Source: Jeotgalibaca sp052266715
GTDB lineage: Bacteria; Bacillota; Bacilli; Lactobacillales; Aerococcaceae
Length of the DNA stretch: 64,000 nt
Strand: one strand, 5' to 3'
Assembly: GCA_052266715.1 (NCBI GenBank)
Contig: JBQPRB010000001.1
Below the pieces are notes generated by a model. It was not told the origin of the DNA, made no database searches, and saw only the letters and a program-made list of their open reading frames with translations. Below are positions 17,411 to 25,780 of this stretch, piece by piece. The translations under genes were made by a program, and so were the position numbers. Each line of letters begins with the position of its first letter. The first letter of the stretch is position 1.

Positions 17411-17440
17411 AAAAGAACAGCCTCCAAACGGAAGCTGTTC
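17411..17440 (-). terminator. Terminator of the ABC exporter operon
   Basis: GAACAGC...GCTGTTC (17415-17440) with a minus-strand TTTTTGCG tail just after the stop of the second ABC gene. The stretch 17221-17410 holds the AraC promoter region; I see no gene there. Confidence 0.8.
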
Positions 17441-17445
17441 TCTCA

Positions 17446-19203
17446 TTAGGTTGTTTCAAAAGAGCCTTCTTTTTGCATGCGGTACATTTGAGCGTAAACG
17501 CCGTTTTTTTGCAGTAACTCCCGATGTCCGCCGCGTTCCACAATTTCACCGCTATCCAAAACCAGGATTTGATCGGCATGCTGGATAGTTGACAGACGAT
17601 GCGCAATGATAAAGGTCGTACGCCCCTCTTTCAAAACATCCATGGCATGCTGGATAATCTGTTCGGTTTCGGTATCAATGGAGGAAGTCGCTTCATCCAG
17701 AATCAAGATTTTTGGATCAAAAGCAAGTGCACGGGCAAAGGAAATCAACTGACGTTGTCCAGAGCTCAATGTTGCCCCTTTTTCAACAACAGGCTCTTGC
17801 ATGCCTTTTTGGAAATGCGCTAACATAGGGCCTCCGCCAACTTCTTCAAGGGCTCGCCGCGCGGTTTCAGTACTGATGTTTGGATCACCTAACGTTATAT
17901 TCGACTCCAAGGTACCTGTAAACAGGAATGGATCCTGAAGGACGATTCCCATCGACTTGCGGACACTTTGCCGTGAATAAGCCATTGTGTGATGGCCATC
18001 AACCTTGATTTGACCTTCTTGAGGATCATAGAAACGGAACAAAAGGTTCATAATGGAACTCTTTCCAGACCCCGTATGACCGACCAAGGCCACCGTTTCG
18101 CCTGGATTCGCTGTAAAGTGGATATCTTTCAAAACTTTTTTATCTTCATTATAACCAAAACTGACATGGTCAAAAACAACCTCGCCTTCCGCTATCGGAA
18201 GCTGCGCATCATTTTCCACTTCGCCAGCGGTATCAACAAGTTCGAATACCCGCTCTCCGGCTGCAATTGCTTGCTGGACGAATGCCATTTGCTGGATAAT
18301 CCCCTGAATCGGATCAAACAAGCGCGTGATATAATCCCCGAATACATACAATGTCCCGATGGAGATCCCCAAAACCCCATCCAAATAACGCGTTGAGAAA
18401 TAGACCATCATCAATAATAAGGAGATATGACGTAACAACCCGCCTAGTGTGAATTGCGCTGCCGAATCAAGAATGACGTACTTGCGCTCTGTTTCAAACC
18501 ATTCCTTATTTATTTCCTGAAATTCCTCCGCAATTTGATCTTCTTGCTGAAATGCCTGAATAATAGACATCCCTTGCACAGATTCGTTAATTTTCCCGTT
18601 GATGTCACTGTTTAATTCCCGTTCCTTGCGGCTAAGCGCACCAGCATATTTACTGTAGAATTTATGCCATGTAAACATCAAAGGGATCAATACCAGAAGC
18701 GCAATTCCCAACCCTTGGTGCAAACGTGCAATTGCAAAGTACGTTCCCACGACATAAGCAACGTTCAATAACACATTGCTGATCGTCGCCACGTAAAACT
18801 GTTGGCGTAGCACTTCTGTATCATTAGTAATTCGTGACACGACTTTTCCGGCTGGCAAATTGTCAAAGTAGCGAATCGGCAAGGTTTGCAAGTGACGATA
18901 CGCTTCATCACGGATGCGTTTCACAATGCCATTCGCAGCTTTCGTCAAAATCAAAAAACTAATATACCGCAACAACGCCGTCAACAGCATCAAGCCTGCA
19001 TAAATTACCAATAAACGCAGTAAGACGTCGGTTAAAAAAGTACCTTCCGCTGCTGCCGGGGTGATGACATCATCGATGACACGCTGGGCGATCAACGGTG
19101 CTGACAAGTCGGAAACAACAGCCACAATCAAGAGTGTGAAGCCGATCAAGAACTTCAGTTTATCGAATTTCATATAAGACAACAGACGTTTGACGGTTTT
19201 CAT
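17446..19203 (-). CDS. yheH: Heterodimeric ABC exporter subunit with consensus ATPase site (YheH-like)
   Basis: 585-residue half-transporter with six N-terminal membrane helices and a C-terminal nucleotide-binding domain: Walker A GHTGSGKSS, an altered signature LSSGQRQL, and Walker B ILILDEATSSID with the catalytic Glu. Its start overlaps the end of the partner gene in ATGA, so the two are made together. The pair matches B. subtilis BmrCD (YheI/YheH)-type multidrug exporters, where only one composite ATP site is fully active. Confidence 0.92.
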   Translation of the reverse strand: MKTVKRLLSYMKFDKLKFLIGFTLLIVAVVSDLSAPLIAQRVIDDVITPAAAEGTFLTDVLLRLLVIYAGLMLLTALLRYISFLILTKAANGIVKRIRDEAYRHLQTLPIRYFDNLPAGKVVSRITNDTEVLRQQFYVATISNVLLNVAYVVGTYFAIARLHQGLGIALLVLIPLMFTWHKFYSKYAGALSRKERELNSDINGKINESVQGMSIIQAFQQEDQIAEEFQEINKEWFETERKYVILDSAAQFTLGGLLRHISLLLMMVYFSTRYLDGVLGISIGTLYVFGDYITRLFDPIQGIIQQMAFVQQAIAAGERVFELVDTAGEVENDAQLPIAEGEVVFDHVSFGYNEDKKVLKDIHFTANPGETVALVGHTGSGKSSIMNLLFRFYDPQEGQIKVDGHHTMAYSRQSVRKSMGIVLQDPFLFTGTLESNITLGDPNISTETARRALEEVGGGPMLAHFQKGMQEPVVEKGATLSSGQRQLISFARALAFDPKILILDEATSSIDTETEQIIQHAMDVLKEGRTTFIIAHRLSTIQHADQILVLDSGEIVERGGHRELLQKNGVYAQMYRMQKEGSFETT

Positions 19204-20942
19204 TCTTCGTCACCTTCTTTCAATTCTTGACGAAGAAATTGGGTATAATACCAGCCACCTTGTTCTATCAAGGATTCATGTGTGCCTCTTTCAGTGATGA
19301 CACCATCCTCCAGAACAATGATTTCATCGGCTTGTTTAACCGCAGAAAGGCGGTGCGTTGAAATGATGGTCGTCTTCCCTTTTCTAACGTTTTGAATATT
19401 TGCTATAATTTTTTGTTCCGTTTTCGCATCAACAGCGGACAGTGAATCATCTAGAATCAAGATTTCCGGATCCTTGATCAATGCGCGGGCAATCGAGACC
19501 CGTTGTTTTTGACCTCCGGAGATGGATACGCCTTTTTCCCCGATCATCGTGTCGAGTCCTTTTTCCATCTTCAGTAAATCATCCTCGAAAGCGGCAATAC
19601 GGATGCTCTCCATAACCTCTTCATCTGTTGCTGCCCCTTTTCCAAAGGCAATGTTGTCCCGGACGCTACGCGAGAAAAGAATATGGTCTTGCGGAACGTA
19701 GCCAATGAGTTTTTGGAAATAACGGCCTTGGTAGTCGAGGACGTCATTCTCCCCGTAACGGAATTCTCCCTCGCCAAGTGGATACTGACGCAAGAGTTGG
19801 CGCAAGAACGTTGTCTTCCCGGCACCTGTTTTACCGACGATTCCCAGCATTTTCCCTTTCGGGATAACGACATCAATCTTCTTCAAGTTTTTATCGGTAC
19901 TGGATGGATATTGGAAATCCAGCCCATGCATGATAATATCATCGGCGGTTTCGATAATTTTAACGCCATTTTCTTCCATATTATCTTCCGTATTCATAAC
20001 TTCCTCGACCCGGATCATTGAGGCGCTACCTTGGCGCAACACGTTGGTCAATTCACCAATGGAAATAATCGGCCAAACAATCATGCCCAGATACATTTGA
20101 AAGGCAACCATGTCACCGACTGTCAGCACGTTGTCACTGACGAGGTAGGCGCCATAACCGAAACCAATGATATTACTGAAGGTGATGAAAAATTTAACCA
20201 TCGGCGAAAACAAGGCATTCGCTTCGGCAACCTTATTGTTTTTTGCCAGCATACTCTCGGTTTCTTTACGGAATGTCTCGACATAATCTTCTTCTTTCAC
20301 GTATGCCCGGATGACGCGGATGCCATCGATGACTTCAAGCACGTCGTTATTTAAGGAAGAAAATGCATCTTGGGCGATGGTGTACCGTTTCTCCACGATA
20401 TTGCCCACTTTTCCAAAAGCGTAAGCCAGGAATAAAAGTGGCATCAGGCTGAAAATCGCCAACCGCCAAGAAACGGTCGCGCCCATCATGGTTATGATGG
20501 TAACCAGGAACAAAGTCGCATTCATCAAGACCATCATCCCATACCCGGCTGTATCGGAAATGGCACGGATATCCTGGGTCGCCCGCGCCATCAAGTCCCC
20601 TACGCGGAATTTCTCGTAAAAGGAAGCGCGCATACGCAAGAAGTGCGCCATGATATTTTTGCGCATATCACGCTGTAATTTGGCTGATCCCGTGAAGAGA
20701 AAGTAGGACCAGGTGAATTCAAGCAAGTATGCGGCGACAAGGCTGAATAAGAAAGCCCCGCCGAATTTAGTCAGCAAGGATGCCGTAAGCTCCTCTTTGA
20801 TGATGCTGTCGATGATTTGACCGATTAAATAAGGGATAAATACACTAAACAAATTACTGCCTATCATCGTAAAAAATGAAATAATATAGTCTTTCTTATT
20901 TTGCTTGAAAAAGTCTTTCAACTTAAACATGACACTAAACAT
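19200..20942 (-). CDS. yheI: Heterodimeric ABC exporter subunit with degenerate ATPase site (YheI-like)
   Basis: 580-residue half-transporter with six membrane helices and an NBD: Walker A GKTGAGKTT, signature SISGGQKQR, and Walker B ILILDDSLSAVD, in which Asp replaces the catalytic Glu. The canonical signature here and the canonical Glu in the partner build one active composite site. The ATG has GAGGGA upstream. It is preceded by a 22-codon leader peptide and an attenuator, as in the bmrBCD operon. A multidrug role is inferred from family and regulation. Confidence 0.92.
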   Translation of the reverse strand: MFSVMFKLKDFFKQNKKDYIISFFTMIGSNLFSVFIPYLIGQIIDSIIKEELTASLLTKFGGAFLFSLVAAYLLEFTWSYFLFTGSAKLQRDMRKNIMAHFLRMRASFYEKFRVGDLMARATQDIRAISDTAGYGMMVLMNATLFLVTIITMMGATVSWRLAIFSLMPLLFLAYAFGKVGNIVEKRYTIAQDAFSSLNNDVLEVIDGIRVIRAYVKEEDYVETFRKETESMLAKNNKVAEANALFSPMVKFFITFSNIIGFGYGAYLVSDNVLTVGDMVAFQMYLGMIVWPIISIGELTNVLRQGSASMIRVEEVMNTEDNMEENGVKIIETADDIIMHGLDFQYPSSTDKNLKKIDVVIPKGKMLGIVGKTGAGKTTFLRQLLRQYPLGEGEFRYGENDVLDYQGRYFQKLIGYVPQDHILFSRSVRDNIAFGKGAATDEEVMESIRIAAFEDDLLKMEKGLDTMIGEKGVSISGGQKQRVSIARALIKDPEILILDDSLSAVDAKTEQKIIANIQNVRKGKTTIISTHRLSAVKQADEIIVLEDGVITERGTHESLIEQGGWYYTQFLRQELKEGDEE

Positions 20943-20997
20943 TCTGGCTTTCCCTCTTTTCTGCCTTCCAACGATTTAGCTTATTAAAAATAAGCAC

Positions 20998-21032
20998 AAA
21001 AAGAGCGTAATCCGTCCGAGAACAGATTACGC
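20998..21032 (-). terminator. Attenuator between the leader peptide and the ABC exporter
   Basis: GCGTAATC pairs with GATTACGC (21005-21012 and 21025-21032) around a 12-nt loop, followed by TCTTTTT on the minus strand. It lies between the leader stop and the exporter start, so it can act as a conditional terminator. Confidence 0.85.
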
Positions 21033-21056
21033 CCATTTTTATTTAAAATGATGCAA

Positions 21057-21125
21057 TCAAATCGTTTTGTGGAAGGAGGTAGTTTCGTATTCAATTAGAA
21101 CGCACATTGCAACAATGTTAATCAT
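21057..21125 (-). CDS. 22-residue leader peptide of the ABC exporter operon
   Basis: MINIVAMCVLIEYETTSFHK followed by TI and a TGA. The ATG has an excellent AGGAGGG site 7 nt upstream and follows the promoter at 21157-21185. Within the frame, CTACCTCCTT is nearly complementary to that ribosome binding site, so the leader can fold on itself. A ribosome stalled here by a translation inhibitor would change the fold ahead of the attenuator. This mirrors BmrB-type control of bmrCD; the sequence itself is not one I recognise. Confidence 0.8.
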   Translation of the reverse strand: MINIVAMCVLIEYETTSFHKTI

Positions 21126-21156
21126 TGTCTTACCCTCCTTTTCATAGTCTAGTTCT

Positions 21157-21185
21157 ATTTTAACCGTTTGCACATAAGAGGACAA
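21157..21185 (-). promoter_or_regulatory. Promoter of the leader peptide and ABC exporter
   Basis: TTGTCC (21185-21180), a 17-bp spacer and TAAAAT (21162-21157) on the minus strand, about 30 bp before the leader ATG. Confidence 0.75.
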
Positions 21186-21285
21186 GTAAAATATGAACAC
21201 AGAGTTAAAAAAATAATCTTTCTTCATATCACATAACCTGTTATGATAGTTAGAAAATAATGAGAAATATGAGGTGGCACAATAA

Positions 21286-22458
21286 ATGCATCAATGGTCG
21301 ACACTATCCCAGAATTATCCTGCTTCCAGTATCCGAAAAATGGCGAAACGCGCGCGTGAAATAGGCAATCCGATTATGTTAACAATGGGCGAACCGAACT
21401 TCGAAACGCCAGAGTTTATTAAAAAAGCAGCAATCGAGGGAATTAATCAAAACCGTACGCACTACGGCCCGAATGTTGGAGAAACTAATTTTCAGGAAGC
21501 CGTGGCTGAAAAATATACAAACATGACTGGATTCACTTTTGAAGCAGAAAATGTGATGGCTTCATTTGGTGCGACAGAAGGCATTTTACTGGTCATGATG
21601 AGCGTCTTGAACGAGGGCGATGAGGTGTTGGTTTCCAACCCCCACTACCCGAATTACCTGGGACAAATCATGACAGTTGGTGCCAAAGCGGTTGATGTCC
21701 CCGTTTATGAAAAAAATAAATTTAAAATGCAGGCTGCCGATATCGAAGCAGTTATTACTGACAAAACGAAATTATTGATTATCAACTCACCAAATAATCC
21801 CCTGGGTTCTGTTTTGGAAAAAGAAGATCTGGAAGAAATTCTGGCAGTGGCGGATAAACACAAAATCACGATTTTATCGGATGAAGTTTATGAGAGCATT
21901 ATTTATGATGGCAAGAAACATTTTAGCTTGTTCCAAATCCCAGGTGCGAGTGAAAATCATTTTGTCGTGAACAGTTTTTCAAAAACTTATGCGATGACGG
22001 GGTGGCGTGCGGGTTACGTGGTCGGCAATAAGCACGCCATTAATGTGATGGCTGAATTCCGTGAAGGGATTGGTTTTGCGGTTGCGCCATTCACCCAAGA
22101 TGCGGCGGTTGAAGCCTTGAAATCTGATCAACAAACTGTGCGCGACTATCTAAAGGCTTATGATGAGCGTCGCCACATTGTGGTCGATGGTTTGAATGCC
22201 ATCCCTGGTTTCCATTGCCTCAAAACAGAAGGTGCCTTTTATGCCTTTCCTAATATTCAGGCATTCGGTCGCTCTTCCGAAGCATTTGCGATGGAACTAT
22301 TGGAAAACACGCATGTAGCTATCACACCAGGTTCAGCATTTGGCTCGATGGGCGAAGGATACTTACGGATTTCATTCGCGCAGTCGAATGAAGATTTGGA
22401 AGAAGCTATTTCCCGAATTGCAAAATATGTAGCGGAAGCTTATCCGGAAATCAAATAA
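21286..22458 (+). CDS. Class I/II PLP-dependent aminotransferase
   Basis: 390-residue aspartate-aminotransferase fold type I enzyme. The cofactor lysine is K233 in SFSKTYAMTGWR, with SPNNPLG (Asn171) and SDEVYES (Asp199, Tyr202) contacting PLP, and the C-terminal YLRISFA carries the carboxylate-binding Arg. GAGGTGG lies 8 nt before the ATG. It is divergent from the ABC exporter and stands alone, so the amino acid substrate cannot be assigned. Confidence 0.92.
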   Translation: MHQWSTLSQNYPASSIRKMAKRAREIGNPIMLTMGEPNFETPEFIKKAAIEGINQNRTHYGPNVGETNFQEAVAEKYTNMTGFTFEAENVMASFGATEGILLVMMSVLNEGDEVLVSNPHYPNYLGQIMTVGAKAVDVPVYEKNKFKMQAADIEAVITDKTKLLIINSPNNPLGSVLEKEDLEEILAVADKHKITILSDEVYESIIYDGKKHFSLFQIPGASENHFVVNSFSKTYAMTGWRAGYVVGNKHAINVMAEFREGIGFAVAPFTQDAAVEALKSDQQTVRDYLKAYDERRHIVVDGLNAIPGFHCLKTEGAFYAFPNIQAFGRSSEAFAMELLENTHVAITPGSAFGSMGEGYLRISFAQSNEDLEEAISRIAKYVAEAYPEIK

Positions 22459-22467
22459 ATGGTTTGT

Positions 22468-22657
22468 GCGGCGTTTAGCTGATCAGCCGGTGTAGAACGC
22501 CGCATTTTTTGCAAAAGTGCGGCGTTCATTGATACTGTGTTGTGCTCATCGCCGCATTTAGCTCGTAAAGGCGGCGTTAAGGAAGTATTATATTTCTGAA
22601 CGCCGCTTTTTTTACAGAAATGCGGCGTTCTTGCACTTTTTATTTTCTAAACGCCGC
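22468..22657. repeat. Hairpin array A: four units of about 51 bp, stem word GCGGCGTT
   Basis: GCGGCGTT starts at 22468, 22519, 22571 and 22622, that is every 51-52 bp. Its complement AACGCCGC follows at 22496, 22599 and 22650, with a shortened form (GCCGCA) at 22551. Loops of 20-24 nt differ completely, and the linkers are T-rich then A-rich of about 15 nt. The first unit would terminate the aminotransferase transcript. No open frame of note lies in 22459-22861 apart from this array and repeat copy 2. Confidence 0.9.
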
Positions 22658-22680
22658 ACCTACCGTCAATCACACTAAAA

Positions 22681-22855
22681 CAGGGAGTTGGGAAATAACT
22701 CCCAGCCCTTTATCTATTTACGAATACTTTATCGCAAACGTGCTCAAAAAGGCAGCCCCGACGCCACTGGAACGAATAATACTCAGATGGTCTGTGACCA
22801 TCCTAACTTATTCGTTCCAGTGGTTCGGGGCTAAACGTCTTTTTTCACACTCTCC
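22681..22855 (-). repeat. Structured intergenic repeat, copy 2
   Basis: Same architecture as at 3791-3950: a terminal hairpin (GGGAGTT/AACTCCC), a linker with TTTACGAATA and CAAACGTG, and a long hairpin pairing GCCCCGA with TCGGGGC, with ACTGGAACGAATAA and its complement inside. It ends 7 bp before the pgsA stop. The terminal stem has a different sequence from copies 1 and 3 but still pairs, which is covariation. Confidence 0.85.
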
Positions 22856-22861
22856 TGTTTT

Positions 22862-23392
22862 TCATTTTGCTCTTTGTTGGTATTTTCCGTAAAATCGATA
22901 AGCATACTGCACGAATGTAATAGTCGCCAGGACTGCGACAATGACTTGAAGCCAATAGATGCCCGGGAACTGGAATACTGCCAGAATAATCGTTGCGAAT
23001 ACCAGTACGGTTGTGGTCTTGCCAAAAATATTGGCGGGCACGATGATGCGTGGTTTGAGGCTGACCATCCATAATCCCAATAAAATTTGAAAAACTTCTT
23101 TCACCAGGATGATCCAGAAGAACCATCTTTCTAAATATCCGTAATCATACAATGTATAGAGGACCGTTACTTGCATCATTTTGTCCGCAAAGGGGTCAGC
23201 AACAATCCCGAATTTGGATACGACATTGTATTTCCGTGCTAAATAACCATCCAATACATCAGTTAAACTAGCAGCGATAAAGATATACAAGGCGTACATC
23301 ATGGCATTTTTGTGATCCATATAAAATACCAGCAAATAAAAAGGAATCATGAATAATCGCAATAAGGTCAATAAATTCGGTATGTGTTTCAT
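22862..23392 (-). CDS. pgsA: CDP-diacylglycerol--glycerol-3-phosphate phosphatidyltransferase
   Basis: 176-residue integral membrane enzyme that makes phosphatidylglycerol phosphate. The CDP-alcohol phosphatidyltransferase motif runs D45-xx-D48-G49-xx-A52-R53, then G62, D66 and D70 (DVLDGYLARK...GIVADPFADK). Four to six hydrophobic segments follow. Repeat copy 2 abuts its 3' end. The gene is a single unit divergent from the ABC genes at 23564. Confidence 0.95.
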   Translation of the reverse strand: MKHIPNLLTLLRLFMIPFYLLVFYMDHKNAMMYALYIFIAASLTDVLDGYLARKYNVVSKFGIVADPFADKMMQVTVLYTLYDYGYLERWFFWIILVKEVFQILLGLWMVSLKPRIIVPANIFGKTTTVLVFATIILAVFQFPGIYWLQVIVAVLATITFVQYAYRFYGKYQQRAK

Positions 23393-23563
23393 AACGGTCC
23401 CCCCTTTTTATTTATAATACCACAAGAGCCTACTCATAATGTAGAACGTTTACATCAAAATTAAATCTTATTCAACATGAAGTATAGGATTTTATTTTTT
23501 TATCAGACTTATTAATCGTATAATGATAGTAGCACGAAATGATAGAAGCAAGGAGGAGTATAC

Positions 23564-24463
23564 ATGTTAGAGGTCAAACAGCTATACAAGTCATTTGGCA
23601 GTCTAAAAGCTGTGGACGATGTTTCATTTACCATCCATGATGGTGAAATCATGGGCATGATCGGACAGAACGGGGCTGGAAAAACAACGACGTTCCGATT
23701 AATCCTGGATTTCCTGACACCCGATAGTGGCGAAGTGTTGTGGAACGGGAAACCCTTGACCAAAGATGACTATAACGTTATCGGTTATTTACCGGAAGAA
23801 CGAGGTCTATACCCACGCGTATCCATTGAGGAGCAATTAGTCTATTTTGCGCAATTACGGGGGATGTCAAAAAGCGATGCCAAAGGTAAAATTGATTTTT
23901 GGATGAATAAATTCCAGGTCAAAGGCAAAAAAACCGACAAAGTCAAAACGTTGTCTAAAGGAAACCAGCAAAAAGTCCAACTCATTTCTACCTTATTACA
24001 TGAACCTAAACTGGTTATCTTGGACGAGCCGTTCAGTGGACTCGATCCGGTTAATGCCAGTTTGTTACAAGAAGGCATCAAGGAATTACGCAGCCAGGGC
24101 TCTTGTGTTATTTTTTCCAGCCATAATATGAATAACGTTGAAGATATCTGTGATCATTTAGTGATGTTGCGCGATGGCGCGGTCGTCTTGAACGGGGTCG
24201 TCTCTGAGATACGGGAACAGTTTGGCCGGACGAAACTTTTTTTAGAAACACATTTGAACGAAGCCCAACTCTTAGCCTTGCCGGGCGTCGAGAAAGTTAC
24301 CGTCGATTCAGAAGGGTTCCAGGTACTCGACTTACAAAATGCCTCCTTCGGGCAGGCTATTTTTACTGAGGTTACGAAAGATGGCTATATCTCGACTTTC
24401 AGCCAACAACCACCAACACTGGATGAAATTTTCCGTTTGAAAGCAGGTGAAATACATGAGTAA
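23564..24463 (+). CDS. ABC transporter ATP-binding protein (NatA-like)
   Basis: 299-residue ATPase with Walker A GQNGAGKTT, signature LSKGNQQ, Walker B LVILDEPFSGLD and a switch His in SSHNMNN. The C-terminal 80 residues form the regulatory extension typical of NatA/YhaQ-type exporters. AAGGAGG precedes the ATG, with a TATAAT at 23519-23524. It overlaps the permease gene by 8 bp. Substrate (Na+, drug or peptide) is not visible. Confidence 0.92.
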   Translation: MLEVKQLYKSFGSLKAVDDVSFTIHDGEIMGMIGQNGAGKTTTFRLILDFLTPDSGEVLWNGKPLTKDDYNVIGYLPEERGLYPRVSIEEQLVYFAQLRGMSKSDAKGKIDFWMNKFQVKGKKTDKVKTLSKGNQQKVQLISTLLHEPKLVILDEPFSGLDPVNASLLQEGIKELRSQGSCVIFSSHNMNNVEDICDHLVMLRDGAVVLNGVVSEIREQFGRTKLFLETHLNEAQLLALPGVEKVTVDSEGFQVLDLQNASFGQAIFTEVTKDGYISTFSQQPPTLDEIFRLKAGEIHE

Positions 24464-25715
24464 ATTTTGGGTGATTGTTTCCCAAGTCTATCGTAAAAAT
24501 GTGAAATCACTTGGGTTTGTTACGATGATGCTTAGCCCCATTGTTCTTTTGGCAATTATCGCCGGCATTTTCAAGTACATAGAAAATATCGAAACAGCCA
24601 TTCCAAATATCGCTGTGTTTTCGGATTCTCAAGCAGTCGTTGAAATCCTGCAACAAGAGGAAGAAAGTTTCACGGTAGAAGCAGGAGTGAAGTCCGTGGA
24701 AGATGCTGAAAAGCTGATGGAGCTGGACGGTTTGGATGGTTATTTAACAGTCTCGCAAGAAAATAAGACTTTTAATGCTTCTTACGTTCATTTGGCCGAT
24801 AGCCAATCGTTTGACCTTAATTATCTTGGTGCCCTTTTGTCAAACTTGCAGATTAATTTACAAGCTGAAGAACTAGGTTTATCACCGCAAGAAATAAACG
24901 CTCTATCCACGCCACCTATCATTGAAACCAATACCATTTCTTTCGATGATGGACAAGCAACCTATGGCGATCAAACGGAACAAAATGTGAAAATAGGTGC
25001 TGCTTACGCAATCAGTATTGCCATTTTTACGTTTATTATGACTTACTCCAGCATCATTGCGGAGGAAATTGCTTCCGAAAAAGGTACGCGTATCATGGAA
25101 GTCATCTTGTCTAGCGTCAATTCAACCACGCACTTCTTTGGTAAATTAACGGCAATTTTCCTAATCTGCCTCACTCAAGTTGCCTTTTATGCGGTTATGA
25201 TTGTGATTGCATTACAGTTCGACATTGTGACCGATTTGTTACCTGAAGGAATCAACATTTTTGAAACGCTCAGCGCCATCATCGGCGTCTCCATGTACTA
25301 TTTCATTATGGGGATTTTCTTGTATGCTGTTATCGCCGCTTTCCTAGGTTCCTTGGTTTCGAAAATCGAAGACGTTTCCAAAGCCGTCACACCCATTGTT
25401 TTCATTGCCCTGATTGGCTTCTACGGTGGCATGTTCGCTTTTGTAAACACAACTCATCCCATTATCAAAATCGGTTCACACATTCCGCCCTTTACACCGT
25501 TTATCATGCCATTCAGAATTGCGGCCGACACGGTTTCGATTTCCGAAATTTGGATATCCGTCGTAGCCATGCTGGCGTTCACTATTTTGATAACTTTCAT
25601 ATCATTGATGCTGTACCGGTCGAATGTATTAATCTACTCTGATGCAGGTATGTTCAAAACGATTCAAACCTCAATACGAAACATCCGCAATGACCGCGCA
25701 GCAGCAAAAAAATAA
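24456..25715 (+). CDS. ABC-2 type permease (NatB-like)
   Basis: 419 residues from ATG 24456, which overlaps the ATPase stop and has AGGTGA upstream. One N-terminal membrane helix, a large extracytoplasmic domain (about 45-180) and five C-terminal helices are visible, including the ABC-2 signature region EEIASEKGTRIMEVILSS. Length and layout match NatB/YhaP-type exporter permeases. Confidence 0.9.
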   Translation: MSKFWVIVSQVYRKNVKSLGFVTMMLSPIVLLAIIAGIFKYIENIETAIPNIAVFSDSQAVVEILQQEEESFTVEAGVKSVEDAEKLMELDGLDGYLTVSQENKTFNASYVHLADSQSFDLNYLGALLSNLQINLQAEELGLSPQEINALSTPPIIETNTISFDDGQATYGDQTEQNVKIGAAYAISIAIFTFIMTYSSIIAEEIASEKGTRIMEVILSSVNSTTHFFGKLTAIFLICLTQVAFYAVMIVIALQFDIVTDLLPEGINIFETLSAIIGVSMYYFIMGIFLYAVIAAFLGSLVSKIEDVSKAVTPIVFIALIGFYGGMFAFVNTTHPIIKIGSHIPPFTPFIMPFRIAADTVSISEIWISVVAMLAFTILITFISLMLYRSNVLIYSDAGMFKTIQTSIRNIRNDRAAAKK

Positions 25716-25763
25716 ACGAACAGAAGAGGGCGGGACAACTGTCCAACCCTCTTCTGTTCGTTT
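25714..25763. terminator. Bidirectional terminator between natB-like and symporter genes
   Basis: A 17-bp perfect stem, AAACGAACAGAAGAGGG (25714-25730) with its complement (25747-25763), holding an inner GGAC/GTCC pair. It serves both convergent genes. Confidence 0.9.
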
Positions 25764-25780
25764 CAAATATGCTATAATTA

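Noticed and set aside
21157..21185. cre site (TGCAAACGGTTAAA) over the ABC leader promoter
   Set aside because: Two mismatches to the cre pattern including the third position, and the function gives no reason for carbon control.
22468..22657. CRISPR array reading of the periodic hairpins
   Set aside because: Repeats are only 8-bp arms that pair within a unit, spacing includes T runs, unit number is four or fewer and no cas gene is in the window.
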